Below are positions 46,740-54,428 of a DNA stretch of 64,000 nucleotides, in pieces. Every line of letters starts with the position of its first letter. The first letter of the stretch is position 1. The position numbers and the translations under genes were made by a program. The DNA is from Siphonodentalium dalli. Taxonomy: Eukaryota > Mollusca > Scaphopoda > Gadilida > Siphonodentaliidae. A model generated the notes under the pieces. That model made no database searches. It had not been told where the DNA came from and was given only the letters and a program-made list of their open reading frames with translations. The stretch covers positions 186,041,956 to 186,105,955 of the forward strand of contig CP136063.1 of the NCBI GenBank assembly GCA_032622095.1, in the 5' to 3' direction.

Positions 46740-47336
46740 TTACTCTTTACTTTTACGTTTATTAAAATTACGATCAAATGCCATCAAAGCTAATTTCGAT
46801 GGGTTTGAAAGATTCATAATTTTTGAGTATCGTTGAACCAACGGGTAATGTTCTGCTTCTTGAACTGATAGAATTGGTTGCGGACCATTGTCGTTGAGTG
46901 GTTGAAATCTAGCAAATGTAGAATTTAATCCAGTAGAATTTACTCTAGCTGGAGTAGCTCGCTGTGCAATTGTAGAATTTATTCTAACCGGACTAGCTCT
47001 CTGTGCAATCGTAGAATTTACTCGAGTAGCATTTAATCTATTTGATCTAACTCGTGCAATTGATTTATTTTCTTTTTGTCTGAGAAGACTTCTGATCAAA
47101 ACTCCACCAAGAAAACCACCCCCACCAGTTTTTAAAAGTATTTTCTTTTTTGAATCGATATGAGTTCTACTGTCAGCTATTTTCATCAGCTCTTTTTTGT
47201 GTTTTTGCAGGAATGTTCGTGTCTGCTTTAGAAGCTTTAAGTGATCATCAAGTATTAATTTAGCTATAGTCGAAAATACACTCAAGACTGCTTCATGCGA
47301 CTCCATGATTGGAAATGAAATATTAGGTTGATACAC
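46740..47336 (-). CDS. Polinton protein of 198 aa with NSTIAQRA repeats
   Basis: An open frame 6 bp downstream of the ATPase's original stop (47343). Residues 35-80 resemble the 85-aa neighbour (LQKHKKELMKIA, SKKKILLKTGGGGFLGGVL). Residues 100-140 contain a tandem repeat of roughly RVNSTIAQRA.P (three to four units). The C-terminal third (QPILSVQEAEHYPLVQRYSKIM) is non-repetitive. It is possibly a virion protein. The NST repeats are either structural linkers or the result of slippage. Confidence 0.65.
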   Translation of the reverse strand: MYQPNISFPIMESHEAVLSVFSTIAKLILDDHLKLLKQTRTFLQKHKKELMKIADSRTHIDSKKKILLKTGGGGFLGGVLIRSLLRQKENKSIARVRSNRLNATRVNSTIAQRASPVRINSTIAQRATPARVNSTGLNSTFARFQPLNDNGPQPILSVQEAEHYPLVQRYSKIMNLSNPSKLALMAFDRNFNKRKSKE

Positions 47337-47342
47337 TTATCT

Positions 47343-48037
47343 TTATACCGATGAATATATTACCGCACCTCGATCGTCATTTGTGAGCCAGCGATGGAAA
47401 ATATCAGTTCTAAGTCTCAACGATTTATCCTTTTTGGGTGAAAATCGAGTAGTAAATAACCATGATTGGTTGAAGTTGCATCATCATATGCTTGCATTAA
47501 ATGAGGTATTTGCATTTGAGAAGCAAGAATTTTTATTTGGCCTTTATCACGCACACTTTGAAATAATACCATGTAATGTGCATTCAAACTCAAAGTTCTA
47601 CTCGCTTTAGATTTCTGAAACATGTTTTGGGTTATGTAAATAACAGACGTATTTCTGTGATGTCCTTTTCTTGTAAAGCACAACATAATTTTTTCTTCAT
47701 CTTTATCACCTAACATGTCATCAAAAACGACGAGGTGCGGTAAGTCTGTGTCATGGACAAGTTCATTGTCATCATCCGGTATTCCATTTATAAATTGAAT
47801 ATTGTGAAATTCTTGCATCTGACTATTTTGCCATTCTTTGTAACACCAAACGACTTTGTATGGAACAGGTTTGAACAAATCATCTTTATATTCGATTAAT
47901 TTCTTAACAAAATCTGTTTTACCACAACCACTTGGCCCCGATATGAAAATGTTACAGGGATGTTTGAACAACAACGATTCGTCCATCTTTACCCTGAGAC
48001 AGATCATGTAAGACTGGTTAGGATTGTTCGGAATCAA
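47343..48037 (-). pseudogene. FtsK/HerA-type genome-packaging ATPase, 3' frameshift
   Basis: Walker A GPSGCGKT at residues 34-41, Walker B LVVFDD at 102-107 and a sensor-like YITQN at 134-138. These define the A32/adenovirus-IVa2-like packaging ATPase of Polintons, which pumps DNA into capsids. The frame ends early at 47417 (...HPKRINR). Downstream in another frame the expected family C-terminus (SLRLRTDIF) continues to a stop at 47343. The break coincides with an A5 run (47431-47435), so a one-base loss is likely. The catalytic part is untouched; only ~25 C-terminal residues are replaced. The start overlaps the 124-aa gene by 20 bp. Confidence 0.88.
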
Positions 48038-48392
48038 CCTTTTTTATTTTTAATGAAGAGTCACCATAACTCCAGATTATTCCAAATGTCCATATGAGTT
48101 CATTATCTAAGTCTGAAATAGGTCTAGTGGTTTTTACAATATAATCCAAAGACACTTTTTCTTCAAATAACTTTTCAGCAGAGAAAATTGTACATGGTTC
48201 TCGGAGAATAATGTATCCATATATTCTCGTCACCTCTTCGAATTTCAAAGTTTTTTCATTGAGAATCCTGTCTTGATATTCAGCAAAACGAATACAATTA
48301 TTTTCAACTAATTCATGAATTTCGTTTATTTTGTTTTTAGGAGCACCATGAAATATCCAATAACCTGAAAACAGTTGATCCAACATATCCAT
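48018..48392 (-). CDS. Polinton protein of 124 aa, unknown
   Basis: I choose ATG 48392 (MDMLDQLFSGYW). A GTG further upstream lies inside the inserted MITE, and the frame before the insertion reaches a TGA. The protein has aromatic-rich segments (GYWIFHGAPKNKI, WTFGIIWSYG) and no recognised motif. The A of its ATG is the last base of the TTAA target, so the MITE at 48396-49256 sits directly against the start codon and has replaced its 5' leader. The stop overlaps the ATPase start. Confidence 0.6.
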   Translation of the reverse strand: MDMLDQLFSGYWIFHGAPKNKINEIHELVENNCIRFAEYQDRILNEKTLKFEEVTRIYGYIILREPCTIFSAEKLFEEKVSLDYIVKTTRPISDLDNELIWTFGIIWSYGDSSLKIKKVDSEQS

Positions 48393-48395
48393 TAA

Positions 48396-49256
48396 CACGT
48401 TCACTGCCGAAAACCAATGGGTAATTCCTTCCCATATGCCGACATGGGATTTGATATTTTGCCGATAGTAGATATTTTACGAATGTATGAGTAATGGCTC
48501 GACCAATATCGGGTCATATGATGCTGAAACATGTTATAAGACTACTACGAGATAACTCGTAGTCGGCACCTGTGATGGAATTTATTAACGTTTCATCCCT
48601 GGTGCCAGCTACATGTACGAATTATCTCGTAGGTAACTACAATTACTTTGGCAGTGTCTTAGATGACGAAGAGTGCTATACATGTACACATATCGTATGT
48701 AAGACAAATAAAGACATGGTAAATGAATTTATATATGATAATTGGTACAGACTACGTCGAATAAGATGTCAACAACATAATATGTATTTACATTTACCTA
48801 CGAGATAACTCGTAGCTGGCACCAGCGATGACCACTGGTGAATTTCATCCCAGGTGCCGACTACGAGTTATCTCGTAGGAGCTTTATAACATGTTTTATC
48901 TTTCATTTGATCCGGATTTGATCAACAATTCCTTTATATATACACACAATGTGTCCGGGAGTGGTCTAGTTGCACATGTGTATCATGGTTCAGGGACGTA
49001 CAGAAGAGGTCCTGGTGAATTGGAGTATCCTACCAAGATTGCTATCTGGACCCCACCCCGTTCACGCTGTGGGAATCGTATCTCAAGCCATCGTAATTAT
49101 ACATATAAAATCGATCAATGGGATCATTGGGCATGTATTGGCACATACACCAACATTGCGTGCGGATTGTGTTATTATTTATGTGGTATGAACATTACTT
49201 TGGCAGTCCCCGTGGAACCGTTTACTACGAGTTAACTCGTAGTGGCAGCGAACGTG
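48396..49256. mobile_element. 861-bp TTAA MITE with CTACGAG/CTCGTAG palindromes
   Basis: TTAA at 48392-48395 and 49257-49260. TIRs CACGTTCACTGCC and CACGTTCGCTGCC differ at one base. Inside are repeated 18-bp near-palindromes of the form CTACGAGATAACTCGTAG (about 48544, 48800, 48862, 49225 and a partial one at 48616), each next to 'tggcacc/ggtgcc'. No transposase frame. piggyBac-class by target site. Confidence 0.88.
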
Positions 49257-49388
49257 TTAAGAAATCAGTCGACTCTGCCCCTCAGAGAAATGTCCGTTCA
49301 GCAAAGTCTGCACTATAGTTTTACTTTCCCTCAAAAACCAAGTTCTTGTTTGATTTCTTGATCCATTTTTGACATTTCGATCAAATTA

Positions 49389-51085
49389 TTATAAATTTTC
49401 AAAAGCATCTCTGCTGGTAACACACCAATTCCATCCATAAGGAATTGTGTTGTATTCACCCACAACAAGTCGTTTGGTGTACACAGATCGGAATGTTTTT
49501 ATTTGCTCTTCACTAATTACTTCTCGGTTCTTTGTGCGTTTAATTCTGCATGGATAGTTTATGACACGTTGAAAATTTGACCGGTCGTTAACACATTCAA
49601 CCATTGAATGAAAAGTTATTTGCTGTTTAGTTTTATAATCCAGAGTGATACCCTTGACCTTACATACAAATTTTATGGCACCATCTTTCACGTACTGATA
49701 TCCATAATTTTTCGTTCCTAACACTACAAATTTCATTATTTTAGCATCTGGATGCTCATCAGTCCATTTACCAAGGTAGCTGTCTTCATTTTTGATATTT
49801 TCTTTTTCTGGATCGAAAATATACATACAGCTATCGGTGTCGAAATACAACACCCTATCTTGGAGATTTTCTAAAACATTATACAACTCCAAGCGTGCAT
49901 ATGCTGTGACAAATGATGCAACAACTACATTGGCAGATGGAAGTGGTTCTATAATATCGCTTTTATTTTCATAGCTGAATAATATGAATTTATCCTGTTC
50001 AAAAATTTCAACTGCTTCGACGGTGATATTTTTATCAGTTAGTAGTTCAAAATATCTGGATGGTTCTGAGATATATTCAGTTTTAGTAAGAATATTATTT
50101 TGTGCATTGTTTCCCATATGCAATTTATCATTAATTTTGCGCACTGACGGAGTCCTGGGTTTTTTTCTATTTTCTTTTTCAAGTTTTATACCTTCAACCT
50201 CATAATAATCTTTAATGTATTTATCTTTATCTTCTTCACTTTTAACAGAATTTGGATATCCACTTGCTTCTTGTTTAATTTTGAGGTATTTATCAATGTA
50301 ATCCCTGTATACTTTGTCCGACCACCCAGTCCAATGCCAAACTTGATACACTTGGTACCCCAATTCTATTGCTTTGAATAATTCTACATGCGTCCAAACT
50401 CCAACTAAAGCACGCTGTTCAGTTTTATGACTACACTGTCCACTTTCATTTTCTGCACAAGTTTTACACAATGTATATATCATTTTGTTATTACAGTGGA
50501 TCGGTAGCACTGGAATGTACAATTTATCTGGAGGTATACTTATACTTTGTATTTAATGAGTCCTTTGTAAGATTTGATGTCTCCTATTTGTTCCTGACTT
50601 AGAATTGCAGGGTGGCCAAGAGGGTACTCCCTATATTTATTCACACTAACTTTTTCTATGTTGTCCAGCAATAATTCACCCGTCAGGTCTTTTGCTTCAG
50701 TGAACGGGACGTGAATCCCTAGATCTAGCCCTGGATGAAAGATGGAAATTCTCATTTGATCTTTTGGTCCTGCATGATCATCACACTCATCTTTCAAACT
50801 GTTCACCAGATCTTTGAAAATTCTGTGAACAGTTTGAAATGGTTGATGAAATTCTTGAAATGTAACGTTGTATTTCTTTGATGCTGTTTTAAATTTCCTC
50901 GAGTATTTATCGGTCAGATTTTTTATAGTATAATATTTACAGTCATCATCCAGTCGCACTCTCTTTCTATTATCTCGTTCGCTTTCGCTATCTGAATATG
51001 GCACAAGGCGCTTCATCGTGAAATGACGACGTGATGTTGTTGTGTGGTTTCCGGTCGCAGGCCGGGTAGGATGGTCGGAACACAT
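49389..51085 (-). pseudogene. Protein-primed DNA polymerase B, internally deleted and frameshifted
   Basis: The 5' frame (50540-51085, best start ATG 51016) carries a basic NLS-like segment and an N-terminal domain (HPGLDLGIHVPF). At about 50640 it jumps straight to VNKYREYPLGHPAIL, which in this family follows polymerase motif A. The 3'-5' exonuclease domain and motif A are therefore gone, several hundred codons. A frameshift at about 50530 leads to the second frame (49389-50522) with RALVGVW, a degraded motif B around 50100-50140 and an intact motif C YFDTDS (residues 226-231). The C-terminus (YTKRLVVGEYNTIPYGW) is normal. Complete Polinton PolBs exceed 1000 aa. This one cannot replicate DNA. 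Confidence 0.9.
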
Positions 51086-51196
51086 TGTGTAATTCCCTTC
51101 ACCCTTTCTTGATATGTTCGATGAAAATCGATTGTTGAGGTTGTTGATGTTGTTCAGATGCGGAGGCTGACCGGAGGCAAAGTGAGGTTGGGATGT
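51086..51196. other. Short Polinton spacer
   Basis: CA/GTT-rich, with 'ttgttgaggttgttgatgttgtt' (a microsatellite-like CAA run on the minus strand). No gene. Confidence 0.4.
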
Positions 51197-51919
51197 TTAG
51201 CTTTTGCTGGTTGCTTTTAGCTTTTTTCTTTTCTTGTTTTTGCTTTTCGGTGGATATATTTTACCAAAGGCTGCCATTGCTCTTATACTAGTCTCTACTG
51301 CTTTCTTCCCTTCTGCTTCTACGCTGGCGACTAATTTAGCTGTTTCGTTTCTTTCGTTTTCAATTTCAATCCATAGTCTGGTGGCATCTGTTGTTTGTTC
51401 GGTGGCCGGTGTTGTAGGATTGGCAGTTGAAGGCTCCGGCTCAGTGTATTCCGGAGTCTTCGGGTTGAAGTCCATGTCTGGCCGTGGAGGCGATGGTGGT
51501 GTTGATTCCATCTCCTGGACAGACTGGGCCGGGATTTCGACTGCATGGGAGGAGCTGGCTGGTGTAATGTCCGTCGCCTTCTTCTCTTTCCATGCGGCTA
51601 GTCTCTCGGCATCTCTTTTTTTTCTTGATGGTGATTTCTTTTTCTTCTTTTTTATCTTTTGTCGTCGAACTTTCCGTGTTGATCTGGTATTATCCGGTCC
51701 ACTCCCGGTAGGGAGCCCTGAAAAGGGCTGTGCCGGGCCGGACTGGAAATCCAGAATCAACTGGTATCCGCCTTTGTGAGCGTGGAGTGACCAGCTCAGA
51801 CAAGGCGTGACATGCATGGAGTCCAGCATTGTAGTAACACTAATTGGAATAAGCGGTGGCGTAGTCATCATGAGAGGTGGCGATCCAAGCTTTCTGGAGG
51901 TCCGACTGTCTAATGTCAT
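51197..51919 (-). CDS. Unknown 240-aa protein with Lys/Arg-rich block
   Basis: An open frame of 240 codons. Features: residues ~76-115 are extremely basic (KIKKKKKKSPSRKKRDAERL), followed by a Pro/Thr/Glu-rich disordered centre and a C-terminal helix ending KNKKRKKLK. Similar basic 'SPSRKKRDAERLAAW' blocks seem familiar from invertebrate mobile-element proteins, but I cannot name the family. A histone-like stem-loop (51714-51729) lies within the coding sequence at AQPFSG. The gene is divergent from the plus-strand gene at 52005. Confidence 0.55.
   Translation of the reverse strand: MTLDSRTSRKLGSPPLMMTTPPLIPISVTTMLDSMHVTPCLSWSLHAHKGGYQLILDFQSGPAQPFSGLPTGSGPDNTRSTRKVRRQKIKKKKKKSPSRKKRDAERLAAWKEKKATDITPASSSHAVEIPAQSVQEMESTPPSPPRPDMDFNPKTPEYTEPEPSTANPTTPATEQTTDATRLWIEIENERNETAKLVASVEAEGKKAVETSIRAMAAFGKIYPPKSKNKKRKKLKATSKS
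51714..51729 (-). other. Internal stem-loop resembling histone 3' signal
   Basis: Minus strand AGCCCTTTTCAGGGCT: the same loop and five inner base pairs as the two terminal signals, but an A-T closing pair and no ACCCA flank (CCCTACC follows). It lies in coding sequence, so it is either coincidence or a relic of a fused end. Confidence 0.5.
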
Positions 51920-51933
51920 CGTCCGTGTCAGAG

Positions 51934-51980
51934 CATAAAAGCGACGCGCTTTTTCATCACGTCGTCATTTCACTGACGAC
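51934..51980 (+). promoter_or_regulatory. Divergent promoter region, TATA-like and GTCGTCA palindrome
   Basis: CATAAAAG at 51934-51941 would place a start near 51968, giving a ~37-nt leader to ATG 52005. GTCGTCATTTCACTGACGAC (51961-51980) is a 7-bp inverted repeat around TTTCAC, echoing the TGACGTCGTCA block of the terminal promoters. Confidence 0.5.
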
Positions 51981-52004
51981 TGAATAACGCACCGAACGCT
52001 CACA

Positions 52005-52385
52005 ATGGATCCACGATTGCAGAGTAACAACATACAACATTTACGAAAAATTGCATTAGAAGTTTTAAAGAATACAAAGTGGATACCACCATACGGTAAC
52101 TGTTTTAGATGGGCTTTTCAATGTGATGGCACTACGAAAAAGAAGATTGATCAGATGAAAAAATCATCATTGATGGTGAGTGAATCTACTCCTGGGAAGT
52201 CTACTTGGACGCACACATCAGACAACGATTATATCACACCATGTGATGTAATGGACATTGATCAAACTGAGACATCAACTAACGAGATCGCGGATGTGAA
52301 AGCTGAAAGTGGGGAACAATGCAACTCAACCGCGATGTCAATTAACGAGATCGCGGCTGTGAAAACTGAGAGTGGTGAATTATAA
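52005..52385 (+). CDS. Plus-strand Polinton gene, acidic repeats, stop in third repeat
   Basis: A 126-codon frame starting at ATG 52005 (cacaATGG). The N-terminal 50 residues (KWIPPYGNCFRWAFQCDG) are unique. Residues ~85-126 consist of ~19-residue acidic repeats (TNEIADVKAESGE, INEIAAVKTESGE). The TAA at 52383-52385 falls exactly within the third repeat. The same frame stays open beyond it to 52541, with a diverged repeat and a basic KRKRR end. Either the stop is a nonsense mutation or the shorter form is real. An AATAAA at 52566 ends it conventionally, in contrast to the stem-loop genes. Confidence 0.6.
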   Translation: MDPRLQSNNIQHLRKIALEVLKNTKWIPPYGNCFRWAFQCDGTTKKKIDQMKKSSLMVSESTPGKSTWTHTSDNDYITPCDVMDIDQTETSTNEIADVKAESGEQCNSTAMSINEIAAVKTESGEL

Positions 52386-52565
52386 GCCTCAACCGAGGTG
52401 TCAAATGATGAAATCACTATTCTAAACACGGAGGATTCGCAGATGGAAGTGATAAACGCTGTAGCCAAAGGCGCTAACGATACTGAAATTAAGCAAAACA
52501 CTTTGCCTAGCAGAAAGAGAAAAAGACGTTTATCGCGATAATCTTCCAAGAAAGTTAAAAATGGT

Positions 52566-52571
52566 GAATAA
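52566..52571 (+). terminator. Poly(A) signal AATAAA for plus-strand gene
   Basis: GAATAAAATATT lies 25 nt beyond the second stop (52541). It converges with the stem-loop of the minus-strand gene 70 bp away. Confidence 0.6.
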
Positions 52572-52641
52572 AATATTATTGATTTAATTACTTGTTACGT
52601 TTTTTAGCAATTTCAGAGCGTATCTTTTGAAAAATTTGGGT

Positions 52642-52657
52642 AGCCCTGAAAAGGGCC
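52642..52657 (-). terminator. Histone-mRNA-type 3' stem-loop, right minus-strand gene
   Basis: Minus strand GGCCCTTTTCAGGGCT with AAACG before and ACCCA after. It differs from the left copy only in a G-U closing pair. It begins 19 nt after the stop at 52677. Same flanks, spacing and strand relationship as at 39082-39097. Confidence 0.85.
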
Positions 52658-52676
52658 GTTTAAATTGTTTGCTGAG

Positions 52677-53129
52677 TCAATAAAATTCAGACAAATCAGG
52701 ATAAAATCCTCCCTTGTTATATGTGGGTCTCCAGTATGGATTCGGCACGTATTCTGCTGACTCAGTGGTAATCCACCTTGGTAGCGGCTTTGGAGGATTA
52801 AATTCAGACAAGTCTGGATATAATGCCCCTCCAGTATGGTTTCGGCACGTATTCTGCTGCCTCAGTGGTAATCCACCTTGGTAGCGGCTTTGGAGGATTA
52901 AATTCAGACAAGTCTGGATATAATGCCCCTCCTTATACGTGGGTTTCCACTCTGGAGTTTCCACATATACATTGGGAGGACTAGGTCTCCGTCTTTGCAG
53001 GAATTCTTGAACTCCATCTCTAATGGCTAACTTATGGCTCTCCGAATCTCTAACATTCTTCTGCCAATACTTTAATCGAGCATCGGCAGAGAATTTTAGC
53101 AAAATTTTCTCTTTTAGTTTAGAGAACAT
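52677..53129 (-). CDS. Right minus-strand terminal gene, unknown, with YPDLSEF repeats
   Basis: A 150-codon frame from ATG 53129 (MFSKLKEKILLKF). The N-terminal ~50 residues are a basic amphipathic helix region. The rest is built of a W.PTY..G..YPDLSEF unit. A 100-bp direct tandem duplication (units at 52731 and 52831) is not a multiple of three, so the first copy is translated out of frame (GHYIQTCLNLIL) and the second in frame (YPDLSEFNPP). An additional one-base difference restores the frame. No known domain. It is served by the shared promoter and ends at a histone-type stem-loop. Confidence 0.6.
   Translation of the reverse strand: MFSKLKEKILLKFSADARLKYWQKNVRDSESHKLAIRDGVQEFLQRRRPSPPNVYVETPEWKPTYKEGHYIQTCLNLILQSRYQGGLPLRQQNTCRNHTGGALYPDLSEFNPPKPLPRWITTESAEYVPNPYWRPTYNKGGFYPDLSEFY
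52731..52930. repeat. 100-bp tandem duplication inside terminal gene
   Basis: The units start at 'ccagtatgg.ttcggcacg' (52731 and 52831) and are near-identical, differing at a few bases. The duplication is recent relative to the rest of the element and alters the reading frame. Confidence 0.9.
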
Positions 53130-53160
53130 TTTGAAGATAAAAAAAACGATACACTGCGCT

Positions 53161-53251
53161 CCATATTATATGAAACGCGCGGACGCCGCTGACGACGTCA
53201 TTGCATATTTCACCAAATTTTCCCGAACGTCAATTCAAGTGTGTTTCTTTT
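53161..53251 (-). promoter_or_regulatory. Shared promoter module, copy R1 (left arm of palindrome)
   Basis: Minus strand: AGAAACACACTTGAATTGACG, read as AAACACACTTGAATTGACG, TTCGGGAAAATTTGGTGAAA, CAATGACGTCGTCAGCGGCG and a TATA-like CATATAAT, about 30 nt before ATG 53129. The block order is identical to copy L at 39.6 kb. Confidence 0.8.
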
Positions 53252-53331
53252 AACAAAAAGAAACACACTTGTTTTGACGTTCGGGGAAATTTGGTGAAAT
53301 ATGCAATGACGTCGTCAGCGGCGCCCGCGCG
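53176..53331. repeat. ~75-bp-arm near-perfect palindrome (divergent promoter)
   Basis: Arms 53176-53251 and 53255-53331 are inverted copies with a handful of mismatches around AAC. Each arm is one promoter module. It is a divergent-promoter layout like that between histone gene pairs. Confidence 0.92.
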
Positions 53332-53350
53332 TTTTCAATAACAATAAACA
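53255..53350 (+). promoter_or_regulatory. Shared promoter module, copy R2 (right arm)
   Basis: Plus strand: AAACACACTTGTTTTGACG, TTCGGGGAAATTTGGTGAAA, CAATGACGTCGTCAGCGGCG and a TATA-like CAATAACAATAAA, followed by ATG 53379. It drives the truncated gene next to it. Confidence 0.75.
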
Positions 53351-53378
53351 GATATCCCCATTCTTCATTCATACCGAA

Positions 53379-53390
53379 ATGGATTACCGA
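53379..53390 (+). pseudogene. Right terminal gene stub, four codons then MITE
   Basis: ATGGATTACCGA (MDYR) follows copy R2 with a leader resembling that of the left terminal gene, whose start is MEYA. At 53391 the sequence becomes the GGTGACACTCC element. The fused frame would end after about 17 codons. It is probably the inverted counterpart of the left terminal gene, its body lost to the array. Confidence 0.5.
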
Positions 53391-54040
53391 GGTGACACTC
53401 CACAGTTTCTGCAGGGATTGGTGCAAAAATAAGGGGGCACCAATTCAATGAAAAATAACTGAAATGTGATCCCACAACACATATATATACAATGTATACA
53501 TACCTGGGTTGAGCACATACTAGGCTTAAAGATTTTGGTACAGAATTGTCATTTTAATGGGGGTAGCAAGAGTTATGCCCCTTGATTGTGTGCCTGAAAA
53601 ATGAAATTTTGATGCAAAAATGGCCAAAATAAGAGATTTTCAGGCCCATGGGACACAAAAATCAGACAATCTATGGTATAGCCGCCTATGTTGTCTGGAA
53701 GAACACTGTTTCCTCACAAAAATATCAAAAAATTTCAAACTTCTCACCACTGTAATTTTTTTAAAAATATTTTTCATGCAGATGACAAATTTTAGGTGCT
53801 AAAAAGTCACGCTGGTGTCTGGAGCCACTGTTTCGCAGAAATCGCTACTACTTCATACTGGTGGGGTCAAGGTCACCTGAAACAATCTTTTTCAAAACTC
53901 AAAGACATCCTCTAAAAATCCACAAATTCATAACTAACCTTCTCTCAATAAACATACCACACCCATGGTGACAGAAAACACTGGTACTCTATTCTAAGAA
54001 ATTTACCCCTACTGATCATTCGAAACTGTGGAGTGTCACC
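53391..54040. mobile_element. GGTGACACTCCACAG TIR element, copy 1
   Basis: 650 bp, ends GGTGACACTCCACAGTTTC and GAAACTGTGGAGTGTCACC (19-bp perfect TIR). No transposase. The left flank is the Polinton terminal gene; the right flank is TTAAGGG. TTA next to several copies hints at a TTA target (Harbinger-like), not proven. Confidence 0.85.
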
Positions 54041-54428
54041 TTAAGGGAAATGCAATTTTATTAATCTTTAACAGGGACCACACCTCCATATGCTCTGCAT
54101 TATACCGTTTAAAATGATATATTACACCCCATGCGTTATTGCAATCACAGGCAGCAAGATTGGGTGGGGATTTACATGCACCCCCATGATTTCACCCCTT
54201 TTGGGTCTTTCAGAGCCCAATGACGTTATGCTTGACGTAGTGACAAAATGGATATATTCAACCATCATCTATGGCTTGAAAAAGGTCTGAAATGCTAAAA
54301 TGTTGTATAAAATATATTATGAGATGCATATTTTCCTCAGATATCAAAATAAAACATAATATTTCATACAACAACTATCTTTAATACTCTCCCAAATCTA
54401 TGGGTTAAAAAATTCCAAGTCTTATTTA
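54041..54428. repeat. Spacer type A (388 bp)
   Basis: 'ttaagggaaatgcaattttattaatc' ... 'tccaagtcttattta'. It recurs at 55573, 57072, 59657, 61190 and 63775, either alone or followed by the type-2 segment ('gcattaagggaaagctttacaagg'). Confidence 0.85.

Larger units (their letters stand above)
39060..53390 (-). mobile_element. Integrated Polinton/Maverick (adintovirus-like) element, degraded
   Basis: A ~14-kb block with the diagnostic gene set: protein-primed PolB, retroviral-like integrase, FtsK/HerA-type packaging ATPase, adenain-like protease, double jelly-roll major capsid, penton and a pX-like protein. The genes are tightly packed, mostly on one strand, with 4-20-bp overlaps. Integrase and penton are open, while MCP, protease, ATPase and PolB are broken. 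Two TTAA MITEs (43578-44492, 48396-49256) are inserted, and the right end is cut by the MITE array at 53391. Terminal inverted repeats and the target duplication were not identified. Confidence 0.92.

Noticed and set aside
48393-48404. GTG start for the 124-aa gene
   Set aside because: The codon lies inside the MITE terminus, so it cannot be the ancestral start.
51204-51779. 191-codon plus-strand frame opposite the 240-aa gene
   Set aside because: It is a complement-strand shadow; the minus frame has the coherent basic/disordered composition and the divergent promoter layout.
39082-53129. Idea that the stem-loop genes are host histones
   Set aside because: Neither translated product resembles any core or linker histone; only the 3' signal and divergent layout are histone-like.
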